Assembly: GCA_947476295.1 (NCBI GenBank)
Contig: CANJQC010000009.1
Span: 1 to 64,000, forward strand
DNA from: Planctomycetaceae bacterium
Lineage (GTDB): Bacteria; Planctomycetota; Planctomycetia; Planctomycetales; Planctomycetaceae
Reading direction: 5' to 3'
DNA length: 64,000 nucleotides
Shown: positions 18,110 through 26,728 of the stretch, one piece after another
Layout: each line of letters begins with the position of its first letter
Numbering within the stretch: position 1 is the first letter of the stretch
Position numbers and translations under genes: made by a program
The notes under the pieces: generated by a model
Databases searched by the model: none
Seen by the model: only the letters and a program-made list of their open reading frames with translations
What the model was told of the DNA's origin: nothing

Positions 18110-19708
18110 ATGCTGTTCCGAATTACTAACCTGCGAACACCGGTGGAGTTGCCGGAGCACGGCCTGTCTGCAGAGGTTGCTCGTCGGCTGGAACTCCCTG
18201 CGGACGAACTTTCGACGCTGAAAATCCTGCGGAAAAGTCTCGACGCACGCACCCGCCATCGCATGGAGTTTGTGTATTCACTGACGTTGTCGCTTCCGGA
18301 CGCCGATTCGATGCCTTTCGCAGATGGTATGGACATCGCCCCATGGACGCCCCCCGTATTTGACGATCCTGAACCTGGTACTCAGCCTCTGCCTTATCGA
18401 CCCGTGATTGTCGGATCGGGTCCGGCCGGGCTGCTGGCCGGTTATTTTCTCGCGTTGCGCGGCTATCGGCCGATCATCATTGAACGCGGTCAGGCGGTGC
18501 GTGAACGAGTTCCGGCGATCCGCCAGTTTGATTCCGGCGGTGAACACGACTGCGAAAACAATTACCTGTTTGGTGAAGGTGGTGCGGGTTGTTTCAGCGA
18601 CGGAAAACTGACATGCCGTATTGCGGGACCGGATGTAGACTGGGTGCTACAAAGTTTCGTTGATTGCGGCGGACGCCCGTCACTGGTCTATGAAAATCGT
18701 CCACATCTTGGCAGCAATAAACTGCCGCTGATCTGTCGCAATTTTCGTCGCAGGATTGAAGCACTCGGCGGCGAATATAAATTCGGCTGTCGTCTGGAAG
18801 GACTGAGATTTCAGGACGGCCAGTTGCAGGGACTGGAAACATCATCCGGATTTATCGCGTCGTCCGTCTGTGTCCTGGCAATCGGTCACAGCGCGAGAGA
18901 TACGTATGAGATGCTGCTGAAGACCGGATTGCCTCTGAAACAAAAAGCGTTTCAACTGGGACTCAGAATTGAGCAGCCACAGGAAACTGTGAATCAGCGG
19001 AAGTACGGCCGCGATGATGATTATCTGCAGTTGCTGGGAGCTGCTGATTATTCGCTCATTGCCAAGGGTCAGAAGGATCTGTTCACGTTCTGCATGTGCG
19101 CCGGTGGAATTGTGATCCCCAGCGTGTCTGAACCGAACATGTACTGTTCTAACGGCATGAGCAATTCGAGGCATGACACGCCATTTGCGAACAGCGGGCT
19201 GGTCGTCACGCTGGAACCGCATGAATTTGGAAGCAGTCATCCGCTGGCTGGTGTCCATGTCCAGCGGCAGTATGAATCACTGGCTTTCGAAATGACAGGC
19301 GGCGACTATTACGCTCCGGTGCAGCGGGCAAAGGATTTTCTTTCGGATCGAACGCCCTCTCCGTCTGAGCAACTTCCGTCATCGTACGAACGCGGAACGC
19401 GGGCAAGGAATCTCTCTGCTGTGCTGCCTCCGTCGATTCTGAAAGCGATGAAGGCCGGTCTGCCGATCTTGGATACTCAATGGCGCGGGGAGTTTCTTCA
19501 GGATGCAGTATTGGTCGGGCCGGAAATGCGAGGCAGCTCACCGGTCCGCATCGATCGCGATCCGGCGACGTTTGAAATCCCATCGTTGCCCGGCGTCTAT
19601 CCCATCGGCGAAGGCGCTGGCTACGCTGGCGGGATTGTGACCGCCGCTGTCGATGGCCTGCGTGCCGCTCGGAAAATTATCGTCAAGCACCGCTGCCCGG
19701 ATGCTTAA
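18110..19708 (+). CDS. Uncharacterised FAD-dependent dehydrogenase (COG2509-like)
   Basis: This 532-residue protein has an N-terminal region of about 90 residues preceding the FAD module. The dinucleotide motif VIVGSGPAGLLAGYFLALRG lies near residue 100. Then come DCENNYLFGEGGAGCFSDGKL, SVCVLAIGHSARDTYEML and GVYPIGEGAGYAGGIVTAAVDG (FAD ribityl contact) near the end. The architecture matches a broadly conserved family of FAD oxidoreductases whose substrate is unknown. It ends 3 bases from the convergent stop of the large fusion gene, so the two transcripts must overlap. Confidence 0.85.
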   Translation: MLFRITNLRTPVELPEHGLSAEVARRLELPADELSTLKILRKSLDARTRHRMEFVYSLTLSLPDADSMPFADGMDIAPWTPPVFDDPEPGTQPLPYRPVIVGSGPAGLLAGYFLALRGYRPIIIERGQAVRERVPAIRQFDSGGEHDCENNYLFGEGGAGCFSDGKLTCRIAGPDVDWVLQSFVDCGGRPSLVYENRPHLGSNKLPLICRNFRRRIEALGGEYKFGCRLEGLRFQDGQLQGLETSSGFIASSVCVLAIGHSARDTYEMLLKTGLPLKQKAFQLGLRIEQPQETVNQRKYGRDDDYLQLLGAADYSLIAKGQKDLFTFCMCAGGIVIPSVSEPNMYCSNGMSNSRHDTPFANSGLVVTLEPHEFGSSHPLAGVHVQRQYESLAFEMTGGDYYAPVQRAKDFLSDRTPSPSEQLPSSYERGTRARNLSAVLPPSILKAMKAGLPILDTQWRGEFLQDAVLVGPEMRGSSPVRIDRDPATFEIPSLPGVYPIGEGAGYAGGIVTAAVDGLRAARKIIVKHRCPDA

Positions 19709-19711
19709 CGT

Positions 19712-22700
19712 CTACTCCACGACCATCACACCGTTCATCACCATCCAATGACCAGGGAAAGTGCAGAGAAACGGATAACGGCCCGGTTCAGTTGGAGCGG
19801 TATAGTAGATCGTTTGTTTTTCGCCGGGTGAAACAATGTCGGTGTGAGCGAGTACGTTGTCGGATTCCGGGATATACTGGCGGGCGAAGGCTTCCGGGTT
19901 CGCTATGAGTTGATTGCCGAGTTCACCAACGCTCTGTAATGAACCGGGTTGCACGAGAACCCAATTGTGAGGGACGACGTCGGGGTTGGAAAGTGTGAAG
20001 GCGATCGGCTCGTTAGCTTTGACAGTGAATTCTTTGGTGGCATAAGAAAGATTTTTTCCGGTCTCGATTTCGATTTCACGCGATCCCTTAATTTTCCGTC
20101 GCCACGGATTTGGGATTTGAACAGCGTTCAGTGCAAGATCGGTGAGGAGCGGATGCGCGGCGATGATTTTCTCACTCGGTTCGTAGCCAGAAAATTTTTG
20201 GAACGGTCGATCAAGTTTGTGAACGGTGACGAATAAATCGTGTCCCGTGCCTGCTGGCGAACATGTGAGTGAGTCCTCGCCGTTGACATGCAGTCGCAGG
20301 TGCAGTTGACTGACAGGTTGCAGTTCCGGGATCTCGAGAAATACCGAACAGCCGTCCGAAAGCATATGAGCCGAGGTGATCGCCAGTGTATCGTGACCGG
20401 GGATCCCGGGATGCGTCGTGGAATACTCAGGCGAACCGTACGCACCGCTGTAGCGATAGTTCCAGCACTGAGCGAACTGGCGATGTGCGTCCGCTGCAAC
20501 CGACTTGTCGATCCGCTCTGCAAAGGTCACACGAATTCCGTTTTCATACGTGTGGAATCCAACCGGGATCTGAACCGCATCGCCTGTATAGCGCACTCGC
20601 TGAAAGCAGCCGTCGTCGGGGGTGTAAGAACCCCAGCCTGCCATGCCGGACACGTACAACTGTCCGTCTGTCGGATTAAATCGTCCCCGATGTGTACCGG
20701 ATAGAAAATCACCTGCCATTGGCACAACGGCACCCTGAAGCTGGTCACCGACTTCGTCTTTCAGGACAACAGACCACGTTCCCGCGCCGAACGAAAAGTG
20801 CAGTAACTGTCCGTTGAGCGGCCCGAACGCATCACTTTTTACGTAAACCTGTCCGCCGCTGGAATTGTCGAGTCCTCGTGGCAGATACGCCAGCGGCAGT
20901 TCCGGTGGCTTGCCCTCTTTCGGGCCACGGTAACCGAAATGCAATGGATTAGCCGAAGATCGAGTATTGGCATATGGGACGGCATCCACCATTGATGCAG
21001 GAGTCCATTCGCCTTCGGAAACGGGTAGCGTCACTGTTCCGTCGGGCAGAATGCCAAGTCCGTCTGGATTGCGAAATCCAGTGGCAATCACTTCGGCAGT
21101 TTGACCATCGGGCGAAATACGAATCAAACCCTGATTGCCGGAGGCTGTGTAAAAGTTACCGTTCTGGTCGCGTTGCAGACCACAAATAAAATCATGTCCG
21201 GCAGGGGATGTCACGAAGGCGTTGCTGAAACATTCGTAGAAGTCGGCTTCACCGTCATCATTGAGATCAGTGAGACGAGTCAACTGGTCCCGGCATTGCA
21301 CGTAGATCTTTCCATCTGCGACAACCAGACCGAGAGCATGATGGAGCCCTGATGCAAATCGCCGCCAGTAAGCTTTACCCGGCTTGTCGGCACCAGAATC
21401 TAAACCGGTGACGCGCCACACATCGCCCTGAATGGTGCAGACCAACGCGCTGCCGTCGGGCAGGAAGTCATGATCGCCGCAAAACAGTGGTGCCTTCCAC
21501 GCATTGTCGTAGGGCAATTCAATCGTATCGATCGCATACGGACGACCATCGCCGGGAATGATTTTTGTTTGCAGCACTTGAGGCCACTGAGCTGGCCCTC
21601 CTGCTGCTAGGGCTCGCAGCGGATGCTGGTCCGCCGGTGCGGCATCATTGACGAACTTGCCATCGCTTGCCCACGGTGAGTCGAGATATTCGACATCGCC
21701 GATTCGATACGCGAACACGACTCGATTGCCGTGGCGATAGAATCCGTGGTATTTGAACGGTTTCCCAGGAGGATTCTGTTTGGGAATTGGCACCATCTGC
21801 CCGACCATCCGTACGCCGCTGACAAATCCGTGACGAACAGAATCAAAGTTAACAAAACCGCCAGACCAAACAGCGTCAAATGTCAGCGTGTCGGGATTGA
21901 AACAGGCTGATAATTCACCGCGATCGCCAAGTTTAACGCAAACGCCGCGTGCCACGGTGATGCCATCTGCGTGAAAGACTCCTGACTGCACGGAACCGAG
22001 CTGTGCCTCGTTCCATCGCCCATCGGCCCAGACGGCTTCGTTTTGATTACCCCAGTGCCCTTGCTTCCCGCCGTCAAGTCCCGGAAATTGAGCCAGCAGC
22101 ATCGGGATGTGATGCTGCTGTCGAAAGAAATCTGCTTGCTTGGTGTAGAAATCATACAAGCGATCGCGATTCACAGGATTGTTTGCGTTTAACCAGCGAC
22201 TCGGTTCAAGTGGTTCTTTTGTGAAAGGAAACTCAGCAGGGCCATGTATTTGACTATGAGCGATAGCGTCCAAAAACTCGACGGAAAGTGGTTCGCCGTC
22301 GCGTCCAAGTTCGCTTAGGAATCGAATCAGATCCAACTGTTGTCGCCGCGACATAGCCGCAGTAAGTCCGGCAGGCATCACGGTGCTGGCCGCAATTTCC
22401 TCTTCGACTTCCGCACGCATGATCGTTGTCAGCTTGCTGGTGGCAGGATCGCGCAGAGTGACCTGATTCTCGTCCGAACTGTGTTTGTAGCCGGTAAAGA
22501 CCCGGCCTTTTGCGGTTAGAATTTGCCATGTCACGAATTCCGGTTTGACATCTCGCTTTGGCCATAGCACGGATTCAATGATGTGATCCAGCTTTCGATC
22601 TTTTGCAACAGCGGACAAATCGGGACCAACCGTACCTCCCTGCGGTCCGATTTTGTGGCACGAAACACAGGCCACCTTTGCGTCGGTGAAGACTGAGACC

Positions 22701-23674
22701 CCACGAATTGCATCGCCATGTTCGCCTGCTTCTGCGACCAGTCGCGCGACAAGGTCAGCATCGTAAGGCATTTCCGGCATCACTCGACTATCCGCAACGG
22801 GCTTCGGGCCTCCACTGCCGGGTTTTTCGATTTCCTTGCGAATCCAATCTAACCCGCCACGGTTCTCCAGCAATGATTCGCGGGCATCCAGTTGTTCGCG
22901 ATGATCAAGAATCCCGATCGGCCCATCGTAACCACTTTCGACGACCGTGCGAATCATGTCCAGTTCATGGGCCCCTTTGCCAATGCCCAGAATCTTCGGC
23001 TGTTCCAGCTCATTCATTCCGTTGAGATTCAGACAGTGCAGATATGGCTTCATCAACGCAAACGATACAGCCCAGTCCGCGATATGCCCGTGGCCGTGAT
23101 GGAAGTTGTATACGATGCCAACCTGATCCTGTCCGAGTTCATGCAGGCGTTTACATACGGCTACCAGATTTTGCGGTTCACCGCCCCAGCCGCCGTGGTT
23201 GTAAAGCCCGAGTTTGCATCCCATTGTCTTTGTACGCTTTGCAAGTGGCAACATCTGCTGAGCAGCCGCCTCCACTTTCGTATCCTCCGCTGTTCCGCCG
23301 GGATCGCTCAGCGTCTGCCAGATCTGCGGATGAAGGTCGTATTTTTCGAACAGTTTAAATGCTTCTTCGTGAACACTCCAGAACGCGAAATATTCGATGC
23401 CATTCTTTTTGTATTCCTGAATCTCCTGTTCAAACGTAGGCACGTGTTCTTCGCGCCAGTCGTATGCACACCGCATGATGCCCAACTCTTTGAGCATAAT
23501 CGCCCGCTCCGCTGGTCCGCGTTTCGCTGCATCAAAAGGAACAATACACCATGCGACTTGGTTTTCACGACGAAGTACGGCAGCGTCATCGATCGCCGAC
23601 ACCGACGTTCCTGTACACGAATAAAACGAGGCCACCAGAATTGCGGCAAGGGAGAGTGAAGTTGATTTGTTCAT
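19712..23674 (-). CDS. Giant exported fusion: TIM barrel + cytochrome c + propeller + azurin-like domain
   Basis: This 1320-residue exported protein has four recognisable modules. Residues 1-27 are a signal sequence with a lipobox-like ending (SFYSC). Residues 30-295 look like a xylose-isomerase/sugar-epimerase TIM barrel (EYFAFWSVHEEAFKLFEKYDL, GLYNHGGWGGEP). A cytochrome c module follows with CVSCH at 336-340. Residues about 480-1050 resemble the propeller/glucose-dehydrogenase region of PVC heme proteins (LHHALGLVVADGKIYV, FRNPDGLGILPDG). The C-terminus is a cupredoxin: His1236 (VVPHNWV) and Cys1304-x4-His1309-x3-Met1313 (CTFPGHWMVM), the azurin ligand pattern. It probably works in the periplasm on sugar-related substrates. 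The combination is inferred; the substrate is unknown. Confidence 0.88.
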   Translation of the reverse strand: MNKSTSLSLAAILVASFYSCTGTSVSAIDDAAVLRRENQVAWCIVPFDAAKRGPAERAIMLKELGIMRCAYDWREEHVPTFEQEIQEYKKNGIEYFAFWSVHEEAFKLFEKYDLHPQIWQTLSDPGGTAEDTKVEAAAQQMLPLAKRTKTMGCKLGLYNHGGWGGEPQNLVAVCKRLHELGQDQVGIVYNFHHGHGHIADWAVSFALMKPYLHCLNLNGMNELEQPKILGIGKGAHELDMIRTVVESGYDGPIGILDHREQLDARESLLENRGGLDWIRKEIEKPGSGGPKPVADSRVMPEMPYDADLVARLVAEAGEHGDAIRGVSVFTDAKVACVSCHKIGPQGGTVGPDLSAVAKDRKLDHIIESVLWPKRDVKPEFVTWQILTAKGRVFTGYKHSSDENQVTLRDPATSKLTTIMRAEVEEEIAASTVMPAGLTAAMSRRQQLDLIRFLSELGRDGEPLSVEFLDAIAHSQIHGPAEFPFTKEPLEPSRWLNANNPVNRDRLYDFYTKQADFFRQQHHIPMLLAQFPGLDGGKQGHWGNQNEAVWADGRWNEAQLGSVQSGVFHADGITVARGVCVKLGDRGELSACFNPDTLTFDAVWSGGFVNFDSVRHGFVSGVRMVGQMVPIPKQNPPGKPFKYHGFYRHGNRVVFAYRIGDVEYLDSPWASDGKFVNDAAPADQHPLRALAAGGPAQWPQVLQTKIIPGDGRPYAIDTIELPYDNAWKAPLFCGDHDFLPDGSALVCTIQGDVWRVTGLDSGADKPGKAYWRRFASGLHHALGLVVADGKIYVQCRDQLTRLTDLNDDGEADFYECFSNAFVTSPAGHDFICGLQRDQNGNFYTASGNQGLIRISPDGQTAEVIATGFRNPDGLGILPDGTVTLPVSEGEWTPASMVDAVPYANTRSSANPLHFGYRGPKEGKPPELPLAYLPRGLDNSSGGQVYVKSDAFGPLNGQLLHFSFGAGTWSVVLKDEVGDQLQGAVVPMAGDFLSGTHRGRFNPTDGQLYVSGMAGWGSYTPDDGCFQRVRYTGDAVQIPVGFHTYENGIRVTFAERIDKSVAADAHRQFAQCWNYRYSGAYGSPEYSTTHPGIPGHDTLAITSAHMLSDGCSVFLEIPELQPVSQLHLRLHVNGEDSLTCSPAGTGHDLFVTVHKLDRPFQKFSGYEPSEKIIAAHPLLTDLALNAVQIPNPWRRKIKGSREIEIETGKNLSYATKEFTVKANEPIAFTLSNPDVVPHNWVLVQPGSLQSVGELGNQLIANPEAFARQYIPESDNVLAHTDIVSPGEKQTIYYTAPTEPGRYPFLCTFPGHWMVMNGVMVVE

Positions 23675-23701
23675 AAGATTGGGTGCTGTATCCAGAGAAT
23701 C

Positions 23702-23721
23702 TCAGTCGGCGGAGCGACTGA
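23702..23721. repeat. Short hairpin between divergent genes
   Basis: TCAGTCG and CGACTGA (23702-23708, 23715-23721) flank a GCGGAG loop in the 178-base gap between the large fusion gene and the amidohydrolase. It lies in the 5' leader of the fusion gene. It could be a dispersed repeat or a weak operator-like site. Confidence 0.35.
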
Positions 23722-23852
23722 CCTACATAGGCGACTTCACGCCACAATCCGCATTCTGTATTCTTCCTCAGTCGTTTACTATTGAAAGTCATTCCTCCTG
23801 CGTGAGATTTCTGACGCCACACTGAGAAATCCACTTTCCGAGATCTGTTCCC

Positions 23853-25145
23853 ATGCGATCCGCCACTGATACAACATTGATCCACAACGGACAGGTCATT
23901 GATGGAACAGGAGTACCTGCCATCCCCGATGCCTGCGTGTTGATTGAATCAGGTGTGATCCGTTACGTCGGGCCTCTGGAAAATGCGCCGCAGGTTCCGG
24001 AGACTGCAATGCGAGTGGATGCGAACGGCGGGACGATCATGCCGGGGTTAGTGGAAGCTCATTTTCATCCCACCTATTTCAACGTTGCGGCGCTGGAAGA
24101 TCTGGATATCAGATACCCCGTCGAATATGTCACGCTTCTCGCAGCCTGCAATGCACGATTGGCGCTGGAATGCGGTTACACATCGGCCCGCAGTGGCGGC
24201 AGTCTGTTTAACATTGACGTGTGGCTGAAGAAGGCGATCGAAAGTGACCTAGTGATCGGCCCTCGCCTGGCGTCGAGTGGACGTGAGATCTGCGGTGCCG
24301 GCGGGTTGATGGACTGGAATCCTGAATTCCGCAAGATCGGAATGGAAGGACTAATTCTGCTCGTCAACGGTCCCGATGAAGCACGCAAGGCCGTTCGGAA
24401 ACTGGTCAAAGACGGCGTCGAATGGGTGAAGACATATCCGACCGGCGACGCAGCAGCAGCCGACCATAACGACCATCACACTCTGTGCATGACGTTTGAA
24501 GAAATGCACGCCGTCGTTCAGACAGCGCACAATCATGGAATGAAAGTCACCGGCCATTGCCGCGCCACGGCTGGAATCAAGAATGCGCTGCTGGCTGGTT
24601 ATGACGCGATCGAGCACGGGACATTCATCGATGATGAAACACTGGAATTGCTGCTCAAACGAAATGTTCCCGTGGTGCCCGCGCTGTATTTCGAACTAAT
24701 GAGTATCGAACGCGGGCCCGAATTCGGAATGCCACAAGCCGTGATTGACGGGCACCAGGAAACACTGGACGGCGGTGCCGAAAGTGCCCGACGAATTCTG
24801 GCGGCAGGCGGGCGACTGGGAATGGGCGGTGACTATGGATTCGCGTGGAATCCCCACGGCGACTATGCCAAAGAGCTGTCATTCTTCGTGAACTACGTCG
24901 GCTTGAAACCACTGGAAGTCATCAAATGTGCGACTCAGACTGGCGCGGAGATTCTTGGCCGCGATGATGAACTGGGAACGCTGACTGCGGGAAAACTCGG
25001 TGACGTACTGGTCGTTGACGGCGATGTCGTGGCTGACATCTCGATACTGCATGACCGAAAGCGACTCATCGCCGTCATGCAGTCCGGCATCATCAAAAGC
25101 CGCTGCGGCGTGAGCTGTTTGAGCGGCGACGCAGTGGTGAGTTAG
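23853..25145 (+). CDS. Metal-dependent amidohydrolase family protein
   Basis: This 430-residue member of the amidohydrolase superfamily belongs to the imidazolonepropionase/prolidase-like branch. Visible metal and catalytic features are GLVEAHFHPT (HxH), VEWVKTYPTG (candidate carboxylated Lys), GMKVTGHCRA, YDAIEHGTFID, and MGGDYGFAWNPHG with the late Asp. The ends carry the usual composite beta-sandwich (LIHNGQVIDGTGVPAIPDA at the start; LTAGKLGDVLVVDGD at the end). No signal peptide is seen, so it is cytoplasmic. The substrate cannot be inferred. It is divergent from the large fusion gene and may share a regulatory gap with it. Confidence 0.88.
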   Translation: MRSATDTTLIHNGQVIDGTGVPAIPDACVLIESGVIRYVGPLENAPQVPETAMRVDANGGTIMPGLVEAHFHPTYFNVAALEDLDIRYPVEYVTLLAACNARLALECGYTSARSGGSLFNIDVWLKKAIESDLVIGPRLASSGREICGAGGLMDWNPEFRKIGMEGLILLVNGPDEARKAVRKLVKDGVEWVKTYPTGDAAAADHNDHHTLCMTFEEMHAVVQTAHNHGMKVTGHCRATAGIKNALLAGYDAIEHGTFIDDETLELLLKRNVPVVPALYFELMSIERGPEFGMPQAVIDGHQETLDGGAESARRILAAGGRLGMGGDYGFAWNPHGDYAKELSFFVNYVGLKPLEVIKCATQTGAEILGRDDELGTLTAGKLGDVLVVDGDVVADISILHDRKRLIAVMQSGIIKSRCGVSCLSGDAVVS

Positions 25146-25158
25146 ACGAGCGGAAGAA

Positions 25159-25353
25159 TTAGCGAATGTCGTCGTACGGCACTCTGTCGTCTCACTCGAC
25201 CGACAGATTCTTGCGAATCACAACTATGCGATTCATCTGGCCGCAGGCTCGTGGCCGATATTCGAACTCCGCAATGTCTTCGCTGAGCAGTTTAATGTTC
25301 TTGAATTCGCAACGGTTCCTTCGCACAACATCCTGGAGAGCCACGGATCTTTG
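25159..25353 (-). pseudogene. IS1380-type transposase remnant
   Basis: Read on the minus strand, this gap encodes FKNIKLLSEDIAEFEYRP, ACGQMNRIVVIRKNLSVE, a stop, then DDRVPYDDIR and another stop. The string closely resembles the late part of IS1380-family DDE transposases (fKNikLlSEDIAEFeYrP..c...RivViRKNlSvE....lFDDIRYFFY). Only about 65 codons remain, open from 25353 with an internal stop at 25192-25194. No terminal inverted repeats or second transposase piece were found. It is a degraded fossil between the amidohydrolase and deoC. Confidence 0.6.
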
Positions 25354-25491
25354 CTAGACCAATCTCGCTTCAATCCTACTGCCGGCGAACAGAACATTTT
25401 CTAAAGTGCAGATATGTGACAGAGATCGCCTGATCTGGCATAATCCACTTTTGCCACTTCGCCACGCTCACAGACAGCAAGAATCAGACTC

Positions 25492-26217
25492 ATGAATTAC
25501 ACATACGAAGACATTTCACGAATGATTGATCATTCGTTACTGAAGCCGACGTTGACGTTTGAGGACTTTGAGGCAGGTTGCCGCATGGCTGCGGTTTTCA
25601 TGACAGGCAGTGTCTGTATTCAGCCTCACTATCTGCAACGCTGTGCGCAGATTTTGAAAGGTTCCGGAGTCAAGTCCAGTACCGTAATTGCATTTCCTCA
25701 CGGTGGTCACACCACTGCCGTCAAAGTTGCCGAAGCAAAGCAGGCTTTGGCCGACGGTGGCGAGGAACTGGACATGGTCTGCAATATCAGTCGAGTCCTC
25801 AGCGGCGACTGGGACTATATACGTCAGGATATCAAGGAAGTGATTGATGTGGCTCACGCCGCTGGCCAGAAAGTCAAAGTTATCTTCGAAAACTGCTATC
25901 TGGAAGACGCGCACAAGATCCAACTTTGCGAAATCTGCAGCGAACTTAACGCCGACTGGGTCAAGACATCCACCGGTTACGGGACTGGTGGTGCAACCAT
26001 GGACGATCTGCGACTGATGCGGCAACATTGCGCTCCGCATGTACAGGTGAAGGCAGCCGGCGGCGTGCGGGATATGGAAAGCTTGTTGAAATGTCGTGAG
26101 ATCGGCGTCACCCGGATCGGTGCCAGTGCGACTCAGGCGATGCTGGATGAATGCCGTCTGAGCCTAAAACTGGAACCAATACACTTTAACCCCGGCGCGG
26201 CAGTTGACGGATATTGA
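25492..26217 (+). CDS. deoC: Deoxyribose-phosphate aldolase
   Basis: DeoC cleaves 2-deoxyribose-5-phosphate to glyceraldehyde-3-phosphate and acetaldehyde. The 241-residue protein has MIDHSLLKPTLT at the start, ELDMVCNISRV with the catalytic Asp, KVIFENCYL, and ADWVKTSTGYGTGGAT with the Schiff-base Lys. VKAAGGVRDME, with the second active-site Lys, and RIGASATQAML follow. The length is typical. The ATG at 25492 is the natural start. The next gene follows 37 bases later on the same strand, so the two may form an operon. Confidence 0.95.
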   Translation: MNYTYEDISRMIDHSLLKPTLTFEDFEAGCRMAAVFMTGSVCIQPHYLQRCAQILKGSGVKSSTVIAFPHGGHTTAVKVAEAKQALADGGEELDMVCNISRVLSGDWDYIRQDIKEVIDVAHAAGQKVKVIFENCYLEDAHKIQLCEICSELNADWVKTSTGYGTGGATMDDLRLMRQHCAPHVQVKAAGGVRDMESLLKCREIGVTRIGASATQAMLDECRLSLKLEPIHFNPGAAVDGY

Positions 26218-26254
26218 CGCGGCAACAAAAACGCAGATCGAAGACCAATATTTC

Positions 26255-26611
26255 ATGACGCAACGCTTCTGCATCCTGCTGCACGATAAGCCTTTCTGGC
26301 ACTGGGATTTTCTACTCGAGAACGGTGACCATGCACTGTGCTGGCGGCTGCATCGACAACCATGCTGCGAAGAACCAATCGCGGCTGAACAAATGCAGCC
26401 GCATCGTTTGTTGTATCTGAACTTCGAGGGACCGGTGAGCGACGAGCGAGGAACCGTGAAACGCATCGCCAGTGGAACGTACCAACTCGTATCAGCGGCA
26501 CCTGTTTTCGTGATTCAGCTGGAGGGTGTGGACTGGGCTCATCAGGCATCGCTTTTCGTTGTCACCACCAACCGACCTTTTTGGCGATTCAGCGTCGCAC
26601 CATGGGGCTGA
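26255..26611 (+). CDS. Stand-alone LigD-type 3'-phosphoesterase domain
   Basis: This 118-residue protein corresponds to the N-terminal phosphoesterase domain of the bacterial NHEJ ligase LigD, here without ligase or polymerase domains. It starts MTQRFCILLHDKPFWHWDFLLE, matching the family pattern HD.p..HwDf.LE that supplies catalytic His and Asp residues, and ends WRFSVAPWG. In LigD this domain trims 3' ribonucleotides or phosphates from DNA ends. No ku or ligD gene is in the window. A TTG at 26204 could extend it by 17 residues and overlap deoC. Family assignment is by motif only. Confidence 0.8.
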   Translation: MTQRFCILLHDKPFWHWDFLLENGDHALCWRLHRQPCCEEPIAAEQMQPHRLLYLNFEGPVSDERGTVKRIASGTYQLVSAAPVFVIQLEGVDWAHQASLFVVTTNRPFWRFSVAPWG

Positions 26612-26728
26612 CGCCGCCGCGATCGCCAGTTACCGTTTCCCTTAAATGCGATCACTGATACACTCCGCCCCGCTGAGTAACCGCAGACTGGACTCTGAAC
26701 ATCGCGTAATAATGAAGTTGCAAAATCT

